The notes: generated by a model not told the origin, from the letters alone. Numbered from the stretch's first letter, positions 25,085-33,370 are shown. The stretch is DNA of 40,760 bases from Paraburkholderia tuberum STM678 (GCF_902833905.1 NZ_CADFGP010000057.1:1-40760); one strand, 5' to 3'. Numbers and translations: made by a program.

Positions 25085-25288
25085 GCGGCCCCGAGCAATG
25101 GGATGGCCGAGAGCTTCGTCAAAACGATGAAGCGCAATTACGTTTCGTGGATGCCCAAGCCTGACGCGAGAACTGCGCTGCAGAACTTGGCCATTGCGTT
25201 CGACCACTACAACGAGTCCCATCCGCACAGCGCCCTGAAATACCGGTCGCCACGCGAGTTTCGCCGGCGAACAAATTCTCCAACCTAA
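25085..25288 (+). pseudogene. IS3-family transposase fragment (OrfB C-terminus)
   Basis: The frame encodes the last 65 or so residues of an IS3-family (IS2-like) OrfB: NGMAESFVKTMKRNYVSW with the catalytic Glu, then FDHYNESHPHSALKYRSPRE. The first two catalytic Asp residues and the whole N-terminal part are gone. It lies between the DUF2182 fragment and the broken lipoprotein gene and probably caused both truncations. Confidence 0.85.
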
Positions 25289-25306
25289 GCGTGACCGCGT
25301 GTCCGG

Positions 25307-25583
25307 TCACGCAGGGGTAAGTCCAACGCGATAACCGAACACAGCAGGCGCTCCAAGTGCGGCTCGCGTCCATCCCGACGATGGTTCATTCAGATATTGC
25401 ACCACGGCGCTCGAAGGTTCATTTAGCATTGTCTGCCGATTGGAATCGATCAGGGCTTTGTAGTCGTCAGGGTACGGGCGGTAGGTCGCTGCCTCCGGCG
25501 TGTTCTTGTCGCACATCGGCGCAACCCGTGAGCACGCCTGCGATCAATACCGCTGCGCTCGCGGCCCTCAGCTTCGTTTTCAT
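25307..25583 (-). pseudogene. Small lipoprotein gene, frameshifted and 3'-truncated
   Basis: The first frame from 25583 gives a lipoprotein signal: MKTKLRAASAAVLIAGVLTG followed by the lipobox Cys (LTGC). The second frame continues with CDKNTPEAATYRPYPDDYK and NEPSSAVVQYLNEPSSGW. The frames meet near 25517, where a single extra base separates GCA from MCDKN. The C-terminal end is replaced after about AVFGYRV by sequence next to the IS3 fragment. It would have been an outer-membrane or periplasmic lipoprotein of unknown function. Confidence 0.65.
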
Positions 25584-25812
25584 CACTTCACCTACGCGGA
25601 CAGGTTTTTCATACGGCTTCTTATCTCTTGTCTGTACTTTTTGTGGCGCCAATATAGCCAGAGCAAAGGGGCGAGTGCCACTAATCGAGGAGCTAGACCT
25701 TCGTTGTTAGAGACTTCCACTCTTTACTCCTTGCCGGTCTCCCGGCGCACTGACAAGTTTATTACGCTCTACGGTTCTGATCGGGACTGGATTGCAGTGG
25801 CCCGGTCAGGCC

Positions 25813-26682
25813 CTAAAAGCCGGGAGGGGGCGGCAAAGGTGGGCCGGGTGGGGGGGGCAGCGATGGCAGGGATGGCGGGGACGACAGGGACGGAGGGGAC
25901 GGAGGGCGCGGCAGGGACGGCAGGGACGGACGGGGCGCCAGGGACGGCAGGGACGGAGGGGACGGCAGCTTTGGCAACCCACCGACGGGCGGCTTGAGCA
26001 TATCGATAACGGATTTCAGCTTTTGGGCGATGGCCTCGGTGACCGCCTTTTTCGCCTCGTCCGCGAGCGCCTCGCACACGGCACGGATGATCTCGGGCGG
26101 CGTGGCGCCGTTTGTGGTCGCGCCGATATTGACGAGATGCAGCGGAGGTAGCGGTACCGTAAGCGCGCCTCCGGGCAGGTGAATGTCAAGTGAGAGTGTG
26201 CCGCCCATGACGGTGAGCTTGCGGATGATGACCTTGCGCGCGTTGCTGCCGGCCCGGATGGCGGCCGGGGTGGTGGAATAGGCTTGGGCGTTATTCTTGA
26301 TGGTCTCCAGGTTGCTGGTGGCGGTGGGACTTTGCGCCTTGTAAGTAATCTGCGGCGCGATGACTGTGGCGGAATCAACAATGACAGGGCCGCCGCCGAG
26401 AAGTGAGCCGCTTTCCACCTGCAAGGCGATACGGTCCACCACTACGGCGTAGGGCGAAGAGAAACCAGTGGGGTTGCCCACGGTAAGTCCATCAAGCGCG
26501 CCCACGCCGGTGAAGGGCGAGAATTCGACGCTACCCACGAGCACCTGCGTCTGGGTCGCAAGGGCGCCTTCCGTCTCGATGGCGGACTTGATGGATGGTT
26601 CGAACCGGGCGAGCAGGGTCCACAGCGCAATAGCGGCGACGGCGAGCAGGATGGCAACGGCAAGTCCGAGAGTTTTTTGCAT
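25813..26682 (-). CDS. Membrane-anchored protein with Pro-rich C-terminal tail
   Basis: A 289-residue protein with an uncleaved N-terminal membrane helix (about 6-25). An AsmA/DUF748-like periplasmic segment follows (about 40-190), with the patterns GALDGLTVGNPTGF and RKVIIRKLTVMGGTLSL seen in lipid-transport bridge relatives. An amphipathic stretch comes next, then a tail (about 236-289) of repeated Pro, Ser and Leu with units like PPSLPSL. The tail is encoded by a G-rich/C-rich tandem repeat. The exact family is uncertain; AsmA-like is the best resemblance. Last gene of a minus-strand series that includes the PRC-barrel and papain-like genes. The tail probably spans or contacts the cell wall, as Pro-rich linkers do; this is inference. 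Confidence 0.6.
   Translation of the reverse strand: MQKTLGLAVAILLAVAAIALWTLLARFEPSIKSAIETEGALATQTQVLVGSVEFSPFTGVGALDGLTVGNPTGFSSPYAVVVDRIALQVESGSLLGGGPVIVDSATVIAPQITYKAQSPTATSNLETIKNNAQAYSTTPAAIRAGSNARKVIIRKLTVMGGTLSLDIHLPGGALTVPLPPLHLVNIGATTNGATPPEIIRAVCEALADEAKKAVTEAIAQKLKSVIDMLKPPVGGLPKLPSPPSLPSLAPRPSLPSLPRPPSPPSLSSPPSLPSLPPPPGPPLPPPPGF
25815..25975 (+). repeat. G-rich degenerate tandem repeat coding for the Pro-rich tail
   Basis: The plus strand is dominated by units of the type GGGACGGCA and GGGACGGAG, with runs up to eight G residues. The minus strand encodes the Pro/Ser/Leu tail of the protein at 25813-26682. The unit length is a multiple of three in most places, so copy changes would alter tail length without breaking the frame. 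Confidence 0.7.
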
Positions 26683-26992
26683 GGTGTTGGGTGATCCATG
26701 AAAGGCGGTGGCCCGTCCAGACGCGCGGGCGTGCTAATCAGCAGTCGCCAATATTGACTACAGAAGTGGCTTGGAAATGGAAAAATGGGAAGGCGGTCTG
26801 AAGGGGCTTTGTTCGGATGGGGCTACTCTGCAATACCCCCATCCGAGCAGCGCGGGGGCAAGGTGTTGAGTGCGCAGCGCAAGGGGGACTGAAGGGGCAA
26901 GCGGTTGAGCGCGAAGCTCGAGTCCGGCGATAGGTCGTTGCGACTGACCTTGCCAGCCGCAACGACCTCAGCTTAGGACTGTTGAAAACAGG
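26683..26992. other. Intergenic stretch with a stem-loop and imperfect direct repeat
   Basis: No gene recognised over 310 bp. A 28-bp imperfect direct repeat (GGGCAAGGTGTTGAGTGCGC near 26860 and GGGCAAGCGGTTGAGCGCGA near 26895) precedes a stem-loop at 26933-26967. The promoter of the Pro-rich-tail gene should also lie here. Confidence 0.4.
26933..26967 (-). terminator. Stem-loop downstream of the PRC-barrel gene, possible terminator
   Basis: GGTCGTTGCG pairs perfectly with CGCAACGACC over 10 bp around a 15-nt loop, 26 nt beyond the stop codon of the PRC-barrel gene. No T-run follows on the minus strand. The location supports transcript-end formation or mRNA stabilisation. Confidence 0.4.
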
Positions 26993-27415
26993 TCACTCTG
27001 CCTGAACCTTCTTCGGCTTAGGCGGCGATTGCACCTTCGCGTACTGGAACTCAGGCGTTGCCTTCAGGGCGTCCTTCGTGGCGCCCGGCAGATATAGATT
27101 GCCGCCGCGCACGTCGAGTGCGGCGATGGGCACCGCTACGTCATGCGTGGCGACGCCGAGGAAGCCGCCTGTAGCGACGATGGCCGCCGACACGGAGCCG
27201 TCCGGGGCCACGATCAGATCTTTGACCGCGCCGATTTTTTCGTTCTGGTCGTTGTAGACCGATTTGCCCAGCACGCTCTTCTTGACGCTCCATCCCTGCA
27301 AAAGCGCCTGCGACTGCTGAATAGTGACGCTCAGAGTCTGTGTGCCGGCGACCTGTGCGTGCGCATCGATACATGCTGCAAGTGCCACTGCTACCAATAC
27401 TGCCTTCAAAGCCAT
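26993..27415 (-). CDS. Exported PRC-barrel domain protein
   Basis: A 140-residue protein. The start at 27415 is supported by GGAGTG about 8 nt upstream and gives a standard signal peptide (1-20, ending DAHA before Q). An in-frame start further up would bury the signal peptide. The mature part contains a PRC-barrel domain: VLGKSVYNDQNEKIGAVKDL, then APDGSVSAAIVATGGFLGVA and VAVPIAALDV, the beta-barrel pattern shared by photosynthetic reaction-centre H subunits and many periplasmic stress proteins. A Lys/Pro-rich end follows. Function of periplasmic PRC-barrel proteins is mostly unknown. It lies 84 bp downstream of the papain-like gene on the same strand. Confidence 0.85.
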   Translation of the reverse strand: MALKAVLVAVALAACIDAHAQVAGTQTLSVTIQQSQALLQGWSVKKSVLGKSVYNDQNEKIGAVKDLIVAPDGSVSAAIVATGGFLGVATHDVAVPIAALDVRGGNLYLPGATKDALKATPEFQYAKVQSPPKPKKVQAE

Positions 27416-27499
27416 ATCGTTCACTCCATGGTTAGATTCGGTTTCTGGCACGTTCTTCGTGCCCCCAATAGTGTAAGTTGACAATACCGTTTTGCTCTA

Positions 27500-28627
27500 C
27501 TAATCGGCGCTGTCGATCCGAACCAGCGCTTGTGCGTCCAGCAAGCTGTGTTGCAGCCATTCGTAAGTGACGTAGGCCAGCCCGCCGTCGCCCCAGCCCG
27601 ATGACCAGGAGTTCTTAATGATGAAATATCCGCCGCCCGCGACCTGATCGCTGTCCTGGTAGCCGACGACTAGAATTTCGTGACCGCACAGGCTGGTCCC
27701 GCAGCTGTCCGCCTTGATGACCCACGACACGACGCCGCCCTTGTACGTCGCAACCTGAAAGTCGAGGTTCGCGTTGATGGCCATGACCACAGGGTAGCCG
27801 CGATACAGCGCTTGCTTGATCCGGCCAATGGACGCATAGAGCTTGTGCGCCGTGGTCGTCCGAAATCCTGAGGAGCTCGCTGCGGTAGAATCCTGCTGCC
27901 GGGTATCGCTGCCGCCACCCTGCGCCTCGGTAGGCGAGCAGGTGGCATTGGGATAGTTGCGGTTGTAGTTGGTGCAATACTTGTCATCGCCATTGTATGG
28001 CCAGGATTTCTCCGGAACGAACTTGGTCTTGTTGTCGACGAATGCAGCGATGGTGTCGTACGGGTCGAGTCCGGCGTTGTTCCAGGTGTTGGTCAGTCGC
28101 TTTCCCTGGAAGTACGTGTTCTGTTCCGACAGTTTCGTACTGTTTTGCTGCCTCGAGAGCAGCAATTCCGTTGCGGCGTTCAGGGAGAACGCTACGCACG
28201 TGCCCCGTTCGCTCTGATCTTTGATATCGCTCTTCAGGGATTCGAGATTCGTGATAAGAGCGCTGTGGCCCACCCCCAAGGAGTCCGAATCGGCCGTGTC
28301 ACAACCTTCCAGGCCGCTCGGGCAACTGTTCTTGCTCGCCTGGGTCAGCCGCACCTTGTAGTTGCCGAAGAGTTGGACCATCGAGTCGGAGACCCCGACG
28401 TTGGAAACAAGGTCCTTTCCCACGTCCTGGTAGCTGATCACCTGACGGGTGACGCTGGAGAGGTCGGCCTCATAGCGGGTGTCGCTTCTCGCGTCACCGT
28501 AGCTCGGCGCGTAGAAGCCGGTATCTGAGGAGCTGTTACTGTTTCCACTGCTGCCATCGCCCCCGCCGCCCCCGCAAGCTTGAAGCGAAAAGAGAATGAC
28601 GAGCAGAGTTAGACGGGCAAGTTTCAT
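27500..28627 (-). CDS. Papain-like (C1 family) cysteine protease lipoprotein
   Basis: A 375-residue envelope lipoprotein. Start at 28627 chosen because it gives a clean lipoprotein signal with lipobox LQAC (Cys18) followed by a Gly/Ser-rich linker to about residue 36. The earlier in-frame start would place 30 Arg-rich residues ahead of it. The C-terminal two thirds have the papain layout in order: oxyanion Gln138 and catalytic Cys144 (DQSERGTCVAF), His316 (CGHEILVVGY) and Asn339 (IIKNSWSSGWG). Residues about 35-125 form an unassigned N-terminal region that could be a propeptide. A predicted extracytoplasmic protease or peptidase; substrate unknown. C1 peptidases are uncommon in proteobacteria. 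No cystatin-like inhibitor gene was seen alongside. Confidence 0.85.
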   Translation of the reverse strand: MKLARLTLLVILFSLQACGGGGGDGSSGNSNSSSDTGFYAPSYGDARSDTRYEADLSSVTRQVISYQDVGKDLVSNVGVSDSMVQLFGNYKVRLTQASKNSCPSGLEGCDTADSDSLGVGHSALITNLESLKSDIKDQSERGTCVAFSLNAATELLLSRQQNSTKLSEQNTYFQGKRLTNTWNNAGLDPYDTIAAFVDNKTKFVPEKSWPYNGDDKYCTNYNRNYPNATCSPTEAQGGGSDTRQQDSTAASSSGFRTTTAHKLYASIGRIKQALYRGYPVVMAINANLDFQVATYKGGVVSWVIKADSCGTSLCGHEILVVGYQDSDQVAGGGYFIIKNSWSSGWGDGGLAYVTYEWLQHSLLDAQALVRIDSAD

Positions 28628-28807
28628 GAGATTTTCTTGTCGGCGCCGGCGCGACGGCGCTGCCGCGAACACAAACGACGCGATGTTTTGACGAACCCCG
28701 ATTTGGCTCAAAGCCACCTGCGCGGGTCAGACCGGGGACCATTGTGGCGTAAAGCGCGACTGCGTCGGGTACGGCCTTACACTACAGCCGCCACCGGAAT
28801 TGGGCTA

Positions 28808-29071
28808 TCACACGAAAGTCTGGAACGCCTGTACCGTGGGATATACCGGCACCGCGTTTAGCGTTGCTTGGATATGCGGGCGCATAGTGATGCCTTCAGG
28901 ATCGGGGGCGTACACCACCTTGGCAACGGAGTCCGCGTCGCCCCTTACTAGCGCCGCATTGCACGGATCGAATAGCGACGCGATTTCGTGATAGACCTGC
29001 GGTACGTGGACTTCGCCTGCAAAGACGCCAGTGCTGAAAACAACTGCAGCGGCGATCAGAATCTTCTTCAT
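28808..29071 (-). CDS. Small exported protein of unknown function
   Basis: An 87-residue protein with a convincing signal peptide (MKKILIAAAVVFSTGVFA, then GEVH). The ATG at 29071 is preferred to an in-frame GTG at 29083, as GAAGG precedes it. The mature part of about 69 residues contains IASLFDPCNAALVRGDADSV and a YAPDPEGI stretch; no domain recognised. A single Cys remains after processing. Upstream of the papain-like gene on the same strand but separated by 180 bp. It may be a real secreted protein of the same envelope group; coding is supported by the signal peptide and ribosome binding site. Confidence 0.6.
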   Translation of the reverse strand: MKKILIAAAVVFSTGVFAGEVHVPQVYHEIASLFDPCNAALVRGDADSVAKVVYAPDPEGITMRPHIQATLNAVPVYPTVQAFQTFV

Positions 29072-29083
29072 CTTTGCCTTCAC

Positions 29084-29539
29084 TTCATTTAAATGGGACG
29101 CCGACGCGGCATCGGGGAACTACGCCCCATTAGTGGCTCTGGTTATGCGCGAACCTCTCAGCTATCGCCAGTTACCCCTGACTGGCAAGCAGCGCCAACA
29201 TCAACAGAGCGGTTCGGTTGATTTCGGGATCCTGAGATTAATGCCGCCCAATCGCTCGCCCGCGACGACGAGTGGCGACATTACACCCAAAGTTGATTCT
29301 ATCGTCAACTGTGATGTTGTTATTTTGTTTTCAGCGGACGCTGAGTCGGTCCTGGCGCGAAAGAAGGCGCAGTTGCGGCGCCGCGGAGGACGGTAAATCG
29401 GCTATCAGGGGGTGTCGTTGCAGCCGAACTCCCGTAGACCATGTAGCGGCGATAATGGGCGACCCCCAGCGACCCGATACTCAGCAGCCTGCGCTGGCCC
29501 GGCCGGCTGCTGGCCGTGAAAGAGGAAGATGCCTTGGCT
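29084..29539. other. Gene-free stretch
   Basis: No gene recognised. The short plus-strand frames here lack any domain, and the minus-strand ones overlap the GNAT remnant in antisense. Confidence 0.35.
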
Positions 29540-29719
29540 AACCATGCGTTTTGCAATTTCGGCGAGAAGCGAGTAGAGGCAATCTGCGACGATCTGAACG
29601 CACCAGGCGTTCGGGTCTGTGAACGCACCGGGATGCAACTGGAAGGGGTGTTGCGACAGGAGCGGCGCGCTCCAGATGGTAGTTTGCGGAATACGCGCAT
29701 CTATTCAAAGCTGGCTTGA
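29540..29719 (+). pseudogene. GNAT acetyltransferase C-terminal remnant
   Basis: The frame encodes the last 60 residues of a RimJ/RimL-type N-acetyltransferase: GEKRVEAICDDLNAPGVRVC, then GMQLEGVLRQERRAPDGSLR and the closing RNTRIYSKLA. The acetyl-CoA binding loop (R/Q-x-x-G-x-G/A) and everything before it are missing upstream. Truncated and non-functional. Confidence 0.75.
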
Positions 29720-29955
29720 CCTCTCGCTGGGCTGGGCGCGTATTGGCCAGTTTGGGACGTTCAATGTTGGCGGCCAATTTGTCGACAATCGGATCGACCC
29801 GTTGCCTGCGGACCAGACACGGGAAACGAACGCGATGGAATCAGCCAACATACGAGCCTGACTGGTCCGCAGTGGCTCAAAATTCAATCGGCGCGGATAC
29901 TCCGCCTGCGTGGGGCTATGATGACCACGTCGGCTACCGTGAGTGACGACGCCCC

Positions 29956-30156
29956 ATGAACCGTTTCCTGATCGTTATTGGCACACTGTGCATTCTTGCC
30001 GGCCTCGGATGGCATTGGCTCGCGCGCATCCCGTTCGGCCGACTGCCCGGCGACATCCATATCGTCCGCGACGGATTCAACTTTCACTTCCCGATCGTCA
30101 CGTGCATCGTGCTTTCGGTCGTGGCGTCCGTGCTGTTGTGGTTCTTGCGGCGTTGA
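29956..30156 (+). CDS. DUF2905 small membrane protein
   Basis: A 66-residue protein with two hydrophobic helices (about 4-24 and 44-63) joined by the typical LARIPFGRLPGDIHIVRDGF segment, which fits the DUF2905 family of small inner-membrane proteins. Length matches the family. Function unknown. It stands alone between a GNAT remnant and a stretch without genes. Confidence 0.85.
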   Translation: MNRFLIVIGTLCILAGLGWHWLARIPFGRLPGDIHIVRDGFNFHFPIVTCIVLSVVASVLLWFLRR

Positions 30157-30660
30157 GCGCGGCTCCGCGTCGGAGCATACAATGGCGACGAACTGTAGGC
30201 GCAAATCGGTCGGAAAGCCTGATCAGGAGCCGATCGCAAGTTCACACGTGTCGACGAGTTGCTGCCCTGGTACGTTGCCGACAGATTGCGCCAAGCGAAC
30301 TGACCCACCAAACCAAACCGTTTGACAGTCGCGACTCGTGTTGAATGGCCGTTGTACCCTGGCGCTCAGCTGCCTGACCAAAGCCGATTCTCGAATGACG
30401 GCAATGGCCGAATTGTGCGGGTAGCTCGTCCGTCAGGTTCCGGAGTAATGCGGCCGCTCCAACGGCAGATTTCCCGGCTCGCTGAACGGCAAGTTGTGGC
30501 CGAAAGTGCCATTCTTTGAACGATGCCATCAGGCGGATCGTCGGCCAAATCTGCGATTCGCGAGTCGCACGCGGCTATCGTGACCGACCGCCCGCTTCCG
30601 GGAGGCACCCGGCGGTGCCGTGCCAGTGCTTGACCCTACCTGATCGGGATGGAAAGAGCC
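30157..30660. other. Gene-free stretch downstream of the DUF2905 and symporter genes
   Basis: Both neighbouring genes end here, convergently. The ORFs at 30242-30608 on either strand lack a recognisable domain and are rich in Arg and Ser, as chance ORFs are. The composition between about 30320 and 30620 reminds me of a dispersed non-coding repeat of Burkholderia genomes, but I cannot confirm that from one window. Confidence 0.3.
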
Positions 30661-32118
30661 TTAAACGCGGGTAGGGGCGATCGCGGTACGCGGCCGCAGC
30701 GTCGCCATGACCAGGTACATGCCGCCGCCGATCGCTACGCCGAAGAACCAGCCATATGTATTCCACCAGGCCGGCAGCAGGTTGGTGAAGTTGGGCAGGA
30801 AGGTCGAAAACACGCTGCCGACCGCCGCCGCGGCCAGCGCGTTGACGTTCCAGCCGCCTTCGTAGCGATACTCGCCGTGCTCCTGGTAGAGCGCCGCGAC
30901 GTTGATGTTGCCCTTGGCCACCAGATAGTAGTCCACCAGGATGATTCCCAGCAGCGGGCCCATCGTGGCGCCGATGGCGTTGACGAAGTGTGCGGCGTTG
31001 CCTTCCCACGGCGCAAACGGGTAGAGCGCCAGCGCGATGGCTGCGGCGATGAAACCGCCCTTCTTGAAGCTGATCTGCCTGGGGAACGTGTTGGAGATGT
31101 CGAACGCCGCCGAGACGAAATTGGCCACCACGTTGATGCCTAGCGTGGCGACTGCGAAAGTCACCGCCGCGATGAGTGCCAGTATCCAGCTATCGAACTT
31201 GGCTGAGATCTGCTCGGGGTGCAGCAGCACTTCGCCGTACACCTTGAAGGCGGCGATGGTGGTGACGCCGGCGACCAGCGAGAACGCAATCAGGTTGACC
31301 GGCAGGCCCCACAGATTTCCTTTCTTGACTGCGTCGCGGTTTTTCGCGTAGCGCGAGAAGTCGCAAAAGTTCAGGTACAGCGCCGCGAAGTAGGTGATCC
31401 AGGTCGCGCCTACGGCCATCAGCGCCCAGAACGAGCCGGGCTCGCCGCTGACGCCGGCGTCCTTGGTCTTCTCGAGCAGCGCGTCCATCGGAATGCCATG
31501 CTCGAACGAGAAGCCGCCCGCCTTGACGCACAGGCCGATCGCCAGGATCAGCATCGCGATCCACACCGCCGGACCGGCCAGGTCCTGGAATTTGCGCACC
31601 GTTTCCATGCCCTTCTGAATGATGAGCAACTGCAGCGCCCAGACGATGAAGTAGCAGATCACTTCCAGCCCCGAGTGGCCGAGAAAGTGCGTGCCCTTGT
31701 GGAACTCCATCAGGCTGGTGCTGCGGATCAACAGCGCGACTATCGCGCTCGAAGCCGCTGCTGTCTGCGCGCCGTACCAGAAGCAGGCCACCACGGCGCG
31801 CACCAGCGCCGCGAGGTTGGCGCCCCACACGCCGAAAGAGGCACGCGCAAGCACCGGGTATGGCACGCCGGTCTTCTCGCCGGCGTAGCCGATCAGATTC
31901 ATCAGCGCGAAGATCACGAGTGAGCCGAGCCCGATCGCCAGCACAAAGTTGGTAAAGCTGCCGCACAGCAAGAACAGGCTGGCGGCGAGGTAGTAGCCCC
32001 AGAGGCTGTGCACGTCCGAGGTCCAGACGTTGAAAATGCTAAAGGCACCCCAGTTGCGCACCCTGGCGGGTGCGAGATCTTCGTTGTAGAGGCCGGGGGA
32101 AGGGTTGCGGATTTCCAT
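30661..32118 (-). CDS. NCS1-family nucleobase/hydantoin-type cation symporter
   Basis: A 485-residue inner-membrane protein with about twelve hydrophobic helices, matching the nucleobase:cation symporter-1 family (Mhp1, PucI, CodB relatives). The start at 32118 has AAAGGAG about 8 nt upstream and gives the family beginning: NEDLAPARVRNWGAFSIFNV, then WTSDVHSLWGYYLA. Earlier in-frame starts give Arg-rich residues. Other hallmarks are VLARASFGVWGANLAAL and the PLLGIILVDYYLV block. The probable substrates are hydantoin, allantoin, cytosine or uracil, but no hydantoinase, allantoinase or deaminase gene is next to it to decide. Intact. Confidence 0.88.
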   Translation of the reverse strand: MEIRNPSPGLYNEDLAPARVRNWGAFSIFNVWTSDVHSLWGYYLAASLFLLCGSFTNFVLAIGLGSLVIFALMNLIGYAGEKTGVPYPVLARASFGVWGANLAALVRAVVACFWYGAQTAAASSAIVALLIRSTSLMEFHKGTHFLGHSGLEVICYFIVWALQLLIIQKGMETVRKFQDLAGPAVWIAMLILAIGLCVKAGGFSFEHGIPMDALLEKTKDAGVSGEPGSFWALMAVGATWITYFAALYLNFCDFSRYAKNRDAVKKGNLWGLPVNLIAFSLVAGVTTIAAFKVYGEVLLHPEQISAKFDSWILALIAAVTFAVATLGINVVANFVSAAFDISNTFPRQISFKKGGFIAAAIALALYPFAPWEGNAAHFVNAIGATMGPLLGIILVDYYLVAKGNINVAALYQEHGEYRYEGGWNVNALAAAAVGSVFSTFLPNFTNLLPAWWNTYGWFFGVAIGGGMYLVMATLRPRTAIAPTRV

Positions 32119-33030
32119 CTGTCGTCTCCTTTGAGTTCGTGGAAATGAGGAACCACCGCCAGACGACCCTGGGCGGCGATGCCCCCGCGTCTGAAGCAAG
32201 CTCGTATGCAAGAACTGTATGTACTTTGCGGCACAGCTCTGAATGGGTTAACCCTAATCGAGAGGCATGTCGGCGCAAGCCAACAATCCGATCCCACGCA
32301 CAATGAGCGCAATCGCAAATTCGTCGTTGTTGTCCATGTGACCGCGCAAATCAATAAAATTGCGCGACGCTTACCGTTGCTGCGTCCCGCTCGCAATCTA
32401 TGGGGCCGTTGATGTGGAGATGGCCGGAGGCCCCCCCTCGTCGAAGGGTTCGATGTGAGGGCAGCCCGATTCAAATGCCGTGTTTGATTGACCTCCGATG
32501 GTCCCGCATCGGGCGACAGCTGGCGTTCGTCAGTTCAGATGCGATCTCAAATGGTAGAAGTGGATCGGGTGCCGCCGAACGCAACCGGCGGTGCTCAGCC
32601 CCCTCACCGAAGTTTGCTGTCGGACCGGGTTCGGCCAGCTACTGACGTTGGTCGGCACCTTCTCGCGGACGTTCCGACGTCTGCTACCCCGCAGTACCCG
32701 CCGCTCGGGCAGGCACGCTCCGTCTTGTTGTACTGCAATATGTTTGTTCGACGCCCGACCCGCTTCATCGTCTCGATGATATACACGAGTATAAGAGCCC
32801 GACGCTCGCGTACGACTGCGGCAACCGTTCGTAGAATGGCCGTCTTGGGAGCATCCGCATACCATGGTTCCATGGACGGTGCGATTGTCATTTAGGAGGC
32901 GAGGATCGAATCGGCAGGTCTTAGTTTGGACGCTTGTGAACTGTTGTAGGACATCACCCGGCCAACGCGTTGACACAATGAGTCTCCTCAGGTTCCTACC
33001 TCCGCACCCCTGGGAAAAACGGAACCTGCT
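32119..33030. other. Long stretch without a recognisable gene
   Basis: Over 900 bp upstream of the NCS1 gene. The open frames here (up to 148 codons) overlap on both strands and contain no domain I know. The symporter promoter should lie at the left end. A TTGACA hexamer at about 32971 precedes the terminator at 33035 and could drive a short transcript, though a good -10 box is not evident. No tRNA, tmRNA or 6S RNA pattern was recognised. Confidence 0.4.
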
Positions 33031-33034
33031 TCGA

Positions 33035-33059
33035 AGCCGGCTTCCGCCGGCTTTTTTTT
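33035..33059 (+). terminator. Strong intrinsic terminator without an obvious gene
   Basis: AGCCGGC, loop TTCC, GCCGGCT followed by eight T residues (33052-33059): a textbook Rho-independent terminator on the plus strand. No protein gene ends just upstream on that strand, so it may close a small RNA or the remains of a lost gene. Confidence 0.85.
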
Positions 33060-33280
33060 ACCGAGCGGTCAGCGAGCGGCGGAACGCGCCTGCCACCGGT
33101 AGCCCGGCGCAGACCCCGGCCAAGTACGGCGCGTCGACCTCGACCTCGGGCCGAGGTTTCACCGTCGGCTGAGGTACAAGCCGTTGATTTGTTGCACATC
33201 GACGACGGCCAGAGCCAGGTACTTGCCGGCCGGGAATGCCCAATGAAGTTCGGGCTGCGGGTCATAAGGAGAGGAAGACG

Positions 33281-33370
33281 ATGAAAAAGATTGGATACCC
33301 CCGCTTCACCGCCATCGAGCTGTGGATCCTCGCCGTCTCCATCGTCATCGCAGTCGGAGTACAGATATGA
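33281..33370 (+). CDS. 29-residue single-helix membrane peptide
   Basis: A short open frame of 29 codons plus TGA with a strong ribosome binding site (AAGGAG, 33266-33271) 9 nt upstream. It begins MKKIGYPRFTAIELW and continues with one hydrophobic helix (ILAVSIVIAVGV). The stretch FTAIEL followed by a helix resembles the N-terminus of type IV prepilins (FTLIEL), but the Gly before the Phe needed for prepilin peptidase is Arg here. It may therefore be a genuine small membrane protein or the first part of a lost pseudopilin. No homolog recognised. Confidence 0.45.
   Translation: MKKIGYPRFTAIELWILAVSIVIAVGVQI

Noticed and set aside
30242..30608. Two minus-strand ORFs in the gap before the NCS1 symporter
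   Set aside because: Ser/Arg-rich chance frames of a type often seen antisense in repetitive Burkholderia DNA; no domain.
32488..32976. Overlapping ORFs of 135-148 codons on both strands upstream of the symporter
   Set aside because: Composition and lack of any motif suggest chance ORFs; no ribosome binding site.
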